This document shows positions 10,461 through 19,613 of a stretch of 64,000 bases of DNA, one piece after another (positions within the stretch are counted from its first letter, which is position 1; each line of letters begins with the position of its first letter). The stretch is from Desulfuromonadaceae bacterium (GTDB lineage: Bacteria; Desulfobacterota; Desulfuromonadia; Geobacterales; Pseudopelobacteraceae). The notes under the pieces were generated by a model, which saw nothing but the letters and a program-made list of their open reading frames with translations, ran no database searches and had not been told where the DNA came from. Location: contig JAQTZV010000004.1 in the NCBI GenBank assembly GCA_028687585.1, positions 62,001-126,000 on the forward strand, in the 5' to 3' direction. The position numbers and the translations under genes are program-made.

Positions 10461-10982
10461 ATGAACAAACAGCTACGGACGAAGAGCGGGAAAATCCGGA
10501 ATAACAGGAAATATCGCCGGACGCATCAGGAGTCGGCAGACAATTACGCCTATTCCGTCACCGTCAAGGACGGCGTACCGGTGGAAACAATCCATCAGCC
10601 GGGGTGCGAACGGATAACCGGCCATACTCTGGAGGAGTTCAACACCGATTCCGGTCTTTGGTACCGGATCGTTCATGAGGATGACCGCCCTCTGGTATTT
10701 GGCATGGCGAAACTCATGCTGGCCGATCCGGACAACCACACTCTGGAGTACCGTATCCTGCACAAGGACGGGTCCATACGCTGGGTCTCGAACACCCTGG
10801 CTCCCAGCCCTGCCAGGCAAAACGCTCCGCTTCAGAACAACGACCATTCAGGCGGCACCCTCATGTTCTATGACGGGATTGTCACCGAGATCACCCGGCG
10901 TAAGACGATCGATGAAGAGTTGACGCGCCGGATGGAGAAAAAGACCTTCTTCCGACACGGAGGATGCCATGCGAACAGATGA
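10461..10982 (+). CDS. PAS-domain protein without a visible output domain
   Basis: RITGHTLEEFNTDSGLWYRIVHEDDRPLVFGMAKLMLADPDNHTLEYRILHKDGSIRWVSN. Confidence 0.75.
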   Translation: MNKQLRTKSGKIRNNRKYRRTHQESADNYAYSVTVKDGVPVETIHQPGCERITGHTLEEFNTDSGLWYRIVHEDDRPLVFGMAKLMLADPDNHTLEYRILHKDGSIRWVSNTLAPSPARQNAPLQNNDHSGGTLMFYDGIVTEITRRKTIDEELTRRMEKKTFFRHGGCHANR

Positions 10983-13662
10983 TTCGAGCCAGCTGTCCGG
11001 GCAATCCCCGATCAAGAAATTCTTCATCGCCGCTCTTCTTGCCTGGTCCACCCTCGCCATTATCGCGACAATATGGGAATGCCTGGACAACAAGGCGATC
11101 ATGACCACCAACGCCAAGACCATGGCTCGCGCCAGCATTGAAAAGGATATTATGTTCCGTCGCTGGGCTGCCGAACATGGCGGAGTGTATGTCCCGGTAA
11201 CCGGCAAAACGCCTCCCAACCCCTGGCTGAAGGTTCCGGAACGGGATATCGTCACTCCGTCGGGGAAACTGCTGACCCTCATGAATCCAGCCTATATGAC
11301 CAGACAGATCTTCGAGATCGGCCAGTTGTCCCCCAACTTCCCGCAAGGGCATATCACCAGTCTGAAACCGATCCGCCCGGAAAACGGCCCCGACCCCTGG
11401 GAAACCGGAGCATTGACCGCAATCGAGAAAGGGGTGGAACAGCAGGGGGAGTTTCAGGTCATAGGAGGGAAAACGGTTTTCCGCTACATGTACCCGCTTG
11501 TGACTGAAAAACCTTGTCTGAAATGCCATGCGTCACAAGGGTACCGGGAGGGGATGATGCGCGGCGGTATCAGCGTTGCCATACCGACAGCGGAGCTTGA
11601 TCGCGCGTTACGGCAAAGTAATGTGAACCATGTTTCCATCATAGGCGTTGTCTGGCTCATGGGACTTGGCGGAATCTGGGTCGGCTTCCGCAGGATCAGC
11701 TCCGACGCCATCTCGCTCACGGCCCAACGGGACAATCTCAACGCCGTTTTTGACGCATCGCCGATGCCGATGCTGCTGGTTAATGAGCAGATAACGGTTG
11801 TTCGGTGCAACCAGGCTTTCAAGGAGTACTGCATCAATTACGATGCTCTCTCCGACAAGCGCTGCGGAGCACTCCTGAAATGCACCAACGCCGAAGCGGA
11901 GCCGGACGGATGCGGCACTACTCCTTCGTGCAAGTCATGCAATCTCTTGCGCGCTCTGCAAGAGGGAGTGAGAAACGGACAATCTACCAGCGGCGAGACA
12001 ACTATTATTCGAGACGAATATGACGGAAGCGCATCGGAGGCCTGGGTGCTTTTCGGCGTGCAAGCGGTTTCTTTAGATGGTCAACGCCATGCACTGCTGT
12101 CGTTCATGGATATTACCGGCCGTAAGCATCTTGAGGAGAAACTCGCCTCTCGCGAGCAGGAGTTTCGCGCTCTGGCGGAAAACTCGCCCGATGTCATTGC
12201 CCGCTACGATCGTTTCTGTCGCCGTCTCTACGTCAATCCAGCCATGAAACATTTGGCAGAAGAATCAGCCGATCTCCTGACCGGCGCTACTCCCACCGAG
12301 AAATTCGTCGTTAATCGGGAGGTGGGTGCGCAGGTACAGAACGCTGTGGAACGGGTTCTTGAGTCGGGCGTTGCGCAGGAGAGCGAACTGGTATGGAAGG
12401 ATTCCAGTGGAGTGATGCGTTATTTCCAGGGGAGGTACGTGCCCGAATTCGGTACGGATGGAACGGTTGAGAGCGTTCTTGGCATAACGCGGGATATTAC
12501 TTCGCTGCGGAGAACTGAGGCTCAATTACTGCATGTGCAGAAGATGGAATCCATCGGCACCCTGGCCGGTGGTGTGGCTCACGATTTCAACAATATTCTT
12601 ACCGTAATCGGCGGTTATGCCGAATTGCTCTGCATCTCACTCAAGGACGATGAGCGCAGGTTTTCATTTGCTCATGAAATATCCGCATCCGTCGTTCGGG
12701 GAGCAGAGATGACCAAGAGTCTTCTGATGTTCAGCGGCAAGCACGAACCTCAGAAGCAGTATGACAACCTCAACAGAATTGTCGCCAATCTGCAAAAAAG
12801 CATGTCACGGCTGCTCCGATCCGACATTACTCTCACCTTCATGCTTTCAGCCGACCAGCTCCCGATTTTCGCAGATCGGATCCAGATCGAACAGATATTG
12901 ATCAATCTTATCGTAAACGCGAGGGACGCCCTCGCCTCCGGCGGCAGGATCCATATTGAAACATCACGTGTGGATATAGACGAAGAGCTTGTAGCCGGCG
13001 GCGCAACCCTTTCTCCGGGAAGCTACGGGCTCGTCACCGTTGGGGACGACGGGACCGGAATGGACGCTGAAACGGTGGGAAGAATCTTCGAACCGTTTTT
13101 CACCACCAAAGAGCTTGGCAAGGGAACCGGCCTCGGTCTGGCCATCGTCTTTGGCATCGTAGGGAATAACAATGGCCAAATCTCCGTGGAAAGTGAGCCG
13201 GGCAAAGGTTCGACCTTCGGGCTTTATCTGCCGATTTATACGGGGGATGAACCGCAGAAAAATGTGCCGGTTCCGGACGCCGCTGAATTTTATGGCAATG
13301 AGACGATATTGGTTGTCGATGATGATCAGACGGTGCTGACGGTAACCGTTAAATTACTTAACATGTTTGGCTACACAACCCTTACCGCCACCGACGGAGT
13401 GGAAGCGGTGGCGGTTTTCGAGGCGCATCGCGATGAAATCCAGGCTGTGGTCACCGATCTTATGATGCCGCGCATGAACGGCCGAGAGGCCATTGAACTG
13501 ATCCGACGTCAAAAACCGGGTCTGCCGGTTATCCTCGCCAGCGGGTACACCGACGACATCATTGACCTCGCAGCAATCGAAGCGCTGGATGTCATATTTC
13601 TGCAAAAGCCGCTGCTGCTGAAAAAACTGCTGGCGGCGATCCGCGACGGGCTGAACAGATAG
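10969..13662 (+). CDS. Hybrid histidine kinase with N-terminal DUF3365/Tll0287-like domain carrying CxxCH
   Basis: [50 protein letters not shown]; HATPase; C-terminal receiver VVDDDQ...TDLMMPRMNG. Confidence 0.92.
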   Translation: MRTDDSSQLSGQSPIKKFFIAALLAWSTLAIIATIWECLDNKAIMTTNAKTMARASIEKDIMFRRWAAEHGGVYVPVTGKTPPNPWLKVPERDIVTPSGKLLTLMNPAYMTRQIFEIGQLSPNFPQGHITSLKPIRPENGPDPWETGALTAIEKGVEQQGEFQVIGGKTVFRYMYPLVTEKPCLKCHASQGYREGMMRGGISVAIPTAELDRALRQSNVNHVSIIGVVWLMGLGGIWVGFRRISSDAISLTAQRDNLNAVFDASPMPMLLVNEQITVVRCNQAFKEYCINYDALSDKRCGALLKCTNAEAEPDGCGTTPSCKSCNLLRALQEGVRNGQSTSGETTIIRDEYDGSASEAWVLFGVQAVSLDGQRHALLSFMDITGRKHLEEKLASREQEFRALAENSPDVIARYDRFCRRLYVNPAMKHLAEESADLLTGATPTEKFVVNREVGAQVQNAVERVLESGVAQESELVWKDSSGVMRYFQGRYVPEFGTDGTVESVLGITRDITSLRRTEAQLLHVQKMESIGTLAGGVAHDFNNILTVIGGYAELLCISLKDDERRFSFAHEISASVVRGAEMTKSLLMFSGKHEPQKQYDNLNRIVANLQKSMSRLLRSDITLTFMLSADQLPIFADRIQIEQILINLIVNARDALASGGRIHIETSRVDIDEELVAGGATLSPGSYGLVTVGDDGTGMDAETVGRIFEPFFTTKELGKGTGLGLAIVFGIVGNNNGQISVESEPGKGSTFGLYLPIYTGDEPQKNVPVPDAAEFYGNETILVVDDDQTVLTVTVKLLNMFGYTTLTATDGVEAVAVFEAHRDEIQAVVTDLMMPRMNGREAIELIRRQKPGLPVILASGYTDDIIDLAAIEALDVIFLQKPLLLKKLLAAIRDGLNR

Positions 13663-13694
13663 AAGAAGGATCATAGATTGAAGAACAATATGTC

Positions 13695-13728
13695 CGGCAG
13701 GCGATCAATAAGACGCCTGCCGTTCTTT
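13695..13728 (+). terminator. Intrinsic terminator
   Basis: cggcaggcgatcaataagacgcctgccgttcttt. Confidence 0.7.
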
Positions 13729-13761
13729 ATTCCGGTGATAATCAAATATTATCTGCCTGTC

Positions 13762-13789
13762 TTGACTTTCACTTAACAAGAGATATGAT
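13762..13789 (+). promoter_or_regulatory. Sigma70-like promoter (TTGACT-N16-TATGAT)
   Basis: ttgact at 13762, tatgat at 13784; followed by palindrome at 13793. Confidence 0.55.
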
Positions 13790-13792
13790 TTT

Positions 13793-13810
13793 GTTTAAAC
13801 CGGTTCAAAC
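13793..13810. promoter_or_regulatory. 18-bp near-perfect palindrome, candidate operator
   Basis: GTTTAAACCGGTTCAAAC, one mismatched pair, directly downstream of the -10. Confidence 0.5.
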
Positions 13811-13820
13811 GGGGTAATAC

Positions 13821-14486
13821 ATGCTGAAGCAGGTCATGAGCCAATATAACGAAGCGATCATGGACACTGACCGTGACAGGGCGCTGCAGATAGTGCACGT
13901 TGCCGTTGATCTGGGGATTTCACCGGAAGAGATTGTATTCAATGTCGTGGTGCCTGCCATTGAACTGATGATGCAATCAATCAGCGAAAATCAGGGCATC
14001 AGTCTGGCCCAGCACTTCATGGCCGCCCAGATTGCCTCGGAAGTGGTCGATGAGATGGTGCCGCTATTTGCAAAAGCTCCTGAAATTGTCGGCACGGTTG
14101 TTATCGGTACTTCCCAGGGGGATTTTCACGGCCTGGGCAAAAGGATCGTCAGCGGCTGTCTGAAAGCAATGATGGTAGAAGTGATCGATCTCGGACTCAA
14201 CGTGGCTCCGGAACGCTTCATTGATGAGGCGCTTGCCCGGAATGCCCAGGTTATTGCCATATCGTCCATGATGGTACACACGGCAACAGGCGAAAACGGC
14301 TGTCGCCGGGTACGCAAGCTTCTGAAGGAACGTGACCTGGAGGATCGTATCCGGATCGCCGTTGGGGGGGCGCCGTATCGCTTTGATCCGGACTTATTCA
14401 AGAGTGTGGGGGCGGATGGCTGGGCCGAAAACGGCGTGACGGCCGGGAGAGTTATCACCGATCTGATCCGGGAGGTGCGGAGATGA
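13821..14486 (+). CDS. Corrinoid (B12-binding) methyltransferase-associated protein
   Basis: Cap-domain-like N-terminus; TSQGDFHGLGKRIVS (DxHxxG) and C-terminal VGGAPYRFDPDLFKSVGADGWAENG. Confidence 0.9.
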   Translation: MLKQVMSQYNEAIMDTDRDRALQIVHVAVDLGISPEEIVFNVVVPAIELMMQSISENQGISLAQHFMAAQIASEVVDEMVPLFAKAPEIVGTVVIGTSQGDFHGLGKRIVSGCLKAMMVEVIDLGLNVAPERFIDEALARNAQVIAISSMMVHTATGENGCRRVRKLLKERDLEDRIRIAVGGAPYRFDPDLFKSVGADGWAENGVTAGRVITDLIREVRR

Positions 14487-15520
14487 TGACAGGCATGGAA
14501 CGGCTTGTCGCTGCAATCGACGGCACCCCGGCCGATCGGATTCCGGTATTTTGCAACCTGCTGGACCAGGGGGCGAAAGAGTTGGGACTACCCCTGGAGG
14601 AGTATTATTCCAGTGGTGAGCATGTAGCCGAGGCGCAGCTCAAGATGCGCGCAAAATACGGTTACGACTGTCTATGGAGCCTCTTTTACGTCGGGAAGGA
14701 GGCCGAACTGCTGGGGTGCCGCAAGATAATCTTTGCCAAGGACGGCCCCCCGAATGTCGGCGAGATGGTCATCAAGAAATACGACGACATCGCCAGGCTG
14801 CAGGTGCCTGACGACATCACCTCGCATCCCGCCTTCGCCGAAGAGCTGAAATGCCTCCGTATCCTCAAGGCCGAAGCAGGTGGCAAGTATCCGATCTGCG
14901 CCTATCTGACCGCCTCCATGACCATGCCCGCCATCTTGATGGGAATGGAAAAATGGCTGCAGATGCTCATGATGGGGCCGAACGACCTGCGCGACGAACT
15001 GCTGACCAAATGCTCGGATTTTTTTCAGAAACAGGTCGCCGCCTACCGCGCTGCCGGCGCTGATGTCCTCGTCTATTCCAATCCCTTCGGTTCAACCGAC
15101 GTTATCCCGCGCACGTTCTTCAACGAATTATCACTCCCCTGGATGGTACGGGATCTGACGCCGGGAGGTACATCCGGGATTGTCTACTACTGCGGCAGCG
15201 CCCGTTTCAACAACGTCATCAGATCGGTAATTGAGCATCTGGGGATCGGTGTGTTCTATCTCAGCCCGATGGACGATATTGCCGAGGGGAAACAACTTGT
15301 TGCCGGGCGTGGCCTGACCTGCGGGGTGATTAACGATATCATGCTCCTCGAATGGTCAAAAGAGGAGATTCGGGCTGAGGTCAAGCGGATGATTGCGGCC
15401 GGCAAGCAGGGGGGGAAGTTCCTGTTCGGCACGCTGGTCATGCCGTATAACATCCCTGAGGAGAATATCCGGACAATGCTGGAGGCGGCCTACGAATACG
15501 GGAGTTTTGAATGCCCATGA
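14483..15520 (+). CDS. Uroporphyrinogen decarboxylase-like/MtaA-type methyltransferase
   Basis: RLVAAIDGTPADRIPVFCNLLDQ...; 4-bp overlap with the corrinoid protein gene. Confidence 0.85.
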   Translation: MMTGMERLVAAIDGTPADRIPVFCNLLDQGAKELGLPLEEYYSSGEHVAEAQLKMRAKYGYDCLWSLFYVGKEAELLGCRKIIFAKDGPPNVGEMVIKKYDDIARLQVPDDITSHPAFAEELKCLRILKAEAGGKYPICAYLTASMTMPAILMGMEKWLQMLMMGPNDLRDELLTKCSDFFQKQVAAYRAAGADVLVYSNPFGSTDVIPRTFFNELSLPWMVRDLTPGGTSGIVYYCGSARFNNVIRSVIEHLGIGVFYLSPMDDIAEGKQLVAGRGLTCGVINDIMLLEWSKEEIRAEVKRMIAAGKQGGKFLFGTLVMPYNIPEENIRTMLEAAYEYGSFECP

Positions 15521-16125
15521 CACCTGCCGCCCCCCCACCTCCGCTCATTCTCGGTTGCGGAATTCTGCAAAAGGAGATCCGTTTTCTGATTAAGAAAAAC
15601 GGCTGGGCGCTCGAGACACATTTTCTTGATTCGGCACTGCATATCGACTTTGACAAGCTTTCCCTGGCGCTGACTTCGACCCTCAGTCACCTTGCCGGAC
15701 GTGAGGGTTTTGTGTTCTATGGCGCCTGCCATCCGCTGATGGGATCTATACTGCATGCTGCCGGGACATACCGGACCGCGGGCCAGAACTGCGTAGAGAT
15801 GCTCCTGGGAGAAGAACTATTCACCAAAGAGCTGGAACAGGGGGCTTTTTTTCTCCTTGAGGAGTGGGCGCACCGCTGGGAGCGGATTGTAACCGCAACC
15901 ATGGGGACAAACCGGGAGGTCATTCGGGAGATGTATCAAGGGGACCGGGGCTATCTGCTCTGCCTCTCGACTCCCTGCTCGGGAGATTTCAGGAAAGAGG
16001 CAGAGGAGGCCGGCAGGCTGGTGGGGCTTCCCCTCCGCTGGCTGGATGTGTCGCTGGATCATCTGGAAATGGTGCTGCAGGAAGCAATAGACAGGAAAAA
16101 GCGGGAATCGCCATGTCGGAGATGA
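15511..16125 (+). CDS. DUF1638-like protein
   Basis: LILGCGILQKEIRFLI...FYGACHPLMGSIL...NCVEMLLGEELF..., family assigned from memory; overlaps upstream methyltransferase. Confidence 0.7.
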   Translation: MPMTPAAPPPPLILGCGILQKEIRFLIKKNGWALETHFLDSALHIDFDKLSLALTSTLSHLAGREGFVFYGACHPLMGSILHAAGTYRTAGQNCVEMLLGEELFTKELEQGAFFLLEEWAHRWERIVTATMGTNREVIREMYQGDRGYLLCLSTPCSGDFRKEAEEAGRLVGLPLRWLDVSLDHLEMVLQEAIDRKKRESPCRR

Positions 16126-17660
16126 CAGCCATAGCCACAGAAGAGCTGCTGCACCTGAAAGAACGTGCCGGGAAACTGGCCATGGACAAGTCGTACCTCC
16201 AGTTGGTCATTAACCTGATGAACAAGGTCAGCGCCGCTCAAGGGCTTGATAATACGATCGATAGCCTGCTGAATAATATCCTCAATGTCCTGGGCGGTGC
16301 CAACATTATCCTCTACTATCTGATCGATAATGAACTGTACTATGCGGATATCTTCGGGAAGCGAATGAAGCCCGATCGCATCGACGATGCGCTCGTCAGA
16401 AGGGCAATGGATTCCGGCGAACCATGTGAACATGAGCACGATTTCGAAGATACACAGATGCAGACCACCGCGTTCTCCAAGGCCTACACCTGGGTATTTC
16501 CTCTGCTGGCGGGGAGTGAAAAAATAGGGGTGATCAAGCTGGAGTGCCTGCATATCGGCATGCGTGAGTTGTATGGCACATTGCCGACCTTTTTCAATTA
16601 TGTTGCAAGTGTCATCAAGAACGAAATACAGAGCCACACCCGTCTCCAACTGGCATTTGATCAACTGGAGGAGATGAATGAAGAACTTGAGATGGAGATT
16701 GATGAGCGCGAACAAGCCGAGAAAAAGCTACAGGAAAATACCGACGAGCTGATGGCCGGCAATATCGAGCTGCAACGGGCGTATGACAACCTGAAGATGG
16801 TCCAGTCCCAACTTCTCCAGCAGGACAAGATGGCATCCATTGGTCAACTGGCGGCTGGAGTGGCCCATGAGATCAACAACCCGATGGGATTTATCATCAG
16901 TAATCTGGGGAGCCTCGAAAAGTACGTTGAGAAGATGACCTCCTACCTGGATGCAAATGAACAGTACTTTGCCGGCTGCGAACCGGCCGTCCTGGAGTTT
17001 CTGGTTCAGGAGAAAAACAGATTCAAAATCGATCGAATCCGCAAGGATCTTCCGGACCTGATACGTGAATCCCTTGAAGGGGCGGAGCGGGTACGCAAGA
17101 TTGTTCAGGATCTGAAGAGCTTCTCCCGGGTGGACGGTACGGCGTTTGCCACTGCCGACATCAATGAAGGGCTTGACAGCACCATTTCCATTGCCTGGAA
17201 CGAACTGAAATACAAAGCGACCGTGATCAGGGAGTATGGTTCGCTGCCGCAGATTCGGTGCAATATGGGGCAGCTGAACCAGGTCTTTTTGAACATTCTG
17301 GTGAACGCCGCTCATGCTATTGACGATCATGGGGAAATCCGCATATCAACCCGGGAAGAGAACGGCACAGTCATAATTGCCATCAGCGACAGCGGCAGTG
17401 GTATTGCCCCTGAAAATATACCGCGTATCTTCGACCCGTTTTTTACCACCAAAGAGGTCGGGAAGGGAACCGGGCTCGGTCTTGCCATAGCCTACGACAT
17501 TGTTGTCAACAAACACGCGGGGAGTATCGAGGTTACGAGCGAAGTCGGCGTCGGAACGACCGTTACCATCATGCTGCCGATGAGAGAGCAACGTGTTGAC
17601 GATGCAGTTACTTCAGACGAAATCGTCAGCAGGGAGATGCATACATGCCTGAAACCGTAA
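16113..17660 (+). CDS. GAF-like sensor histidine kinase
   Basis: GAF-like N-terminus, coiled coil, [23 protein letters not shown], HATPase; start ATG 16113. Confidence 0.9.
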   Translation: MSEMTAIATEELLHLKERAGKLAMDKSYLQLVINLMNKVSAAQGLDNTIDSLLNNILNVLGGANIILYYLIDNELYYADIFGKRMKPDRIDDALVRRAMDSGEPCEHEHDFEDTQMQTTAFSKAYTWVFPLLAGSEKIGVIKLECLHIGMRELYGTLPTFFNYVASVIKNEIQSHTRLQLAFDQLEEMNEELEMEIDEREQAEKKLQENTDELMAGNIELQRAYDNLKMVQSQLLQQDKMASIGQLAAGVAHEINNPMGFIISNLGSLEKYVEKMTSYLDANEQYFAGCEPAVLEFLVQEKNRFKIDRIRKDLPDLIRESLEGAERVRKIVQDLKSFSRVDGTAFATADINEGLDSTISIAWNELKYKATVIREYGSLPQIRCNMGQLNQVFLNILVNAAHAIDDHGEIRISTREENGTVIIAISDSGSGIAPENIPRIFDPFFTTKEVGKGTGLGLAIAYDIVVNKHAGSIEVTSEVGVGTTVTIMLPMREQRVDDAVTSDEIVSREMHTCLKP

Positions 17661-19240
17661 CCATATCTGCAGGTAAACTGACATATCTGGAGGAGCGCGC
17701 CAGGATTCTGGCCCAGGAGAAGTCGTACCTCCAGATGGTTATGCGGCTGATTAGCCGGGTCAGCGAAGCCTCGGGAGTTGAAGACACGGTCGACTGCATA
17801 ATGCGCAACATTCTTGATGTCATCGGTGGCGTCAACATTATCCTCTATTACTGGATCGACGGCGATATCTTCTCTGCTGACGTCTACGGAACGAAGGAAA
17901 AGCATGACGCCATCGACGACGATCTGGTCCTGAAAGTACAGACAACCCGCGAACCGATCGAGGTTGAGCACGACTCCAGCGACACCCGGATGATACTGCC
18001 GGTGATCTCCAATGCTTACACCTGGGTCTATCCGCTCCTGGTGGGGAATGATCTTGTCGGCGTGCTCAAGATGGAGAGCCTCCATATCAGTATGCGGAGG
18101 TTGTATGAACAGCTGCCGACCTTTTTCAACTTCACCGCACTGGTATTGAAGAACGAGTTTTTCGGACAGTCACGTCTCAAACTGGCTAATGACCAATTGA
18201 GCAAGATAAACGATGAGCTTGAGGAGGAGATCAAGGCACGTAAGCTTGCCGAGGAGGAGCTCAAACAGTCCCGTGATGATCTGGAATATCAGGTTTCAGA
18301 GCGGACAGCAGAACTGGAGGCGCAGCATGTTCGTCAGGAAGAGCAGATCCGGCAGCGCACTGCGGAATTGCTGGAACGGGGCAGCGAACTGCAGGGCAAC
18401 CAGCAGGCACTGATGAATATTGTGGATGATCTTAACCAGAAGACCGACGAACTGGAACAGGCAAATGCCAAACTGATGGAGCTGGACCGTTTGAAATCGA
18501 TGTTCATCGCCTCGATGAGCCACGAATTGCGGACTCCGCTCAACTCGATCATCGGTTTTTCCAGTATCATCCGTGATGAATGGCTCGGCCCGGTCAACCT
18601 GGAACAGAAGGAGAACCTTGATACCATCCAGCGTTCGGGAAAGCATCTGCTCAGCCTGATCAACGACGTGATCGACGTTTCCAAGATCGAGGCCGGCAGG
18701 ATTGAGACCTGTTTTGAGGAGTTTGACCTGTACGACCTGTTGACGGAAGCGGTTCGGTATGTGGAAAAAGATCTTAAAGACAAGGGGCTGGAACTGCACC
18801 TGGACATCAATCATCACGCCGTTTTCACCGACAAACGCCGGCTTATGCAATGCGTCATCAATCTGCTGAGCAATGCGGTGAAGTTTACCGAACATGGCAC
18901 GGTTTCCGTAGTTTCTGCCATGAACGACAGCGGACCGTGTGCCGGGGGACGGAGCCAGTCCGGCACAGCCGCCTCGTGGATCGATATTGCGATTGGCGAC
19001 ACCGGGATCGGCATCACCAGTGAAGACGTTCCCCGGCTCTTTGAGCCATTTGTGCGTCTGGAATCTCCGATGAAAGTCATCGTGCCGGGAACCGGACTCG
19101 GCCTTTATCTGACCAAAAAGCTTGTTGTGGAAGTTCTTGGCGGTGATATACTCTGCAAAAGCACAATCGGCGTGGGAAGCACCTTCATTCTGACGTTTCC
19201 GGAGCGAGTTTATGAAAAGAGTACTGGTAGTAGAGGATAA
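17645..19240 (+). CDS. GAF-like sensor histidine kinase (paralogue N-terminus of the preceding gene)
   Basis: NIILYYWIDGDIFSADVYG...; SMSHELRTPLNSIIGFS; HATPase. Confidence 0.92.
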   Translation: MPETVTISAGKLTYLEERARILAQEKSYLQMVMRLISRVSEASGVEDTVDCIMRNILDVIGGVNIILYYWIDGDIFSADVYGTKEKHDAIDDDLVLKVQTTREPIEVEHDSSDTRMILPVISNAYTWVYPLLVGNDLVGVLKMESLHISMRRLYEQLPTFFNFTALVLKNEFFGQSRLKLANDQLSKINDELEEEIKARKLAEEELKQSRDDLEYQVSERTAELEAQHVRQEEQIRQRTAELLERGSELQGNQQALMNIVDDLNQKTDELEQANAKLMELDRLKSMFIASMSHELRTPLNSIIGFSSIIRDEWLGPVNLEQKENLDTIQRSGKHLLSLINDVIDVSKIEAGRIETCFEEFDLYDLLTEAVRYVEKDLKDKGLELHLDINHHAVFTDKRRLMQCVINLLSNAVKFTEHGTVSVVSAMNDSGPCAGGRSQSGTAASWIDIAIGDTGIGITSEDVPRLFEPFVRLESPMKVIVPGTGLGLYLTKKLVVEVLGGDILCKSTIGVGSTFILTFPERVYEKSTGSRG

Positions 19241-19613
19241 CAGCGACAACCTGCGGCTCATCTCCTATGCCCTGCGACGCTACGGCTACGAGGTAATTGC
19301 CGCCGATACCGGGGTGAAGGGGGTGGATATGGCCACATCGGAGCACCCCGTTTTCATCATCATGGACATCAACCTGCCCGACATCGATGGCCTTGAAGCC
19401 ACCCGGCGCATTCGCCGGAGCGGGGCAAACGGGGATATTCCGATCATAGCCATTACCTCCAATGCGATGGCCGGAGATATGGCCATGGTTCTGGCCGCCG
19501 GCTGTACCGGTTATTTCGAAAAACCGATCGATCCGTTGATCATCATGGATAAGATCCATGCCCTGCTAGGTTGGCCCGTGGGGAGGGAACACCATGAATG
19601 TCCTAATCGTTGA
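19212..19613 (+). CDS. Single-domain response regulator
   Basis: KRVLVVEDNSDNLRLI...IIMDINLPDIDG...GYFEKPIDP. Confidence 0.93.
   Translation: MKRVLVVEDNSDNLRLISYALRRYGYEVIAADTGVKGVDMATSEHPVFIIMDINLPDIDGLEATRRIRRSGANGDIPIIAITSNAMAGDMAMVLAAGCTGYFEKPIDPLIIMDKIHALLGWPVGREHHECPNR

Noticed and set aside
15864-16112. N-terminal extension of the 16113 kinase ORF
   Set aside because: Gly-rich out-of-family translation overlapping the DUF1638-like gene; ATG 16113 gives the paralogue-matching N-terminus.
18296-19261. 321-aa minus-strand ORF
   Set aside because: Opposite the kinase domain of 17645..19240; no family signature.
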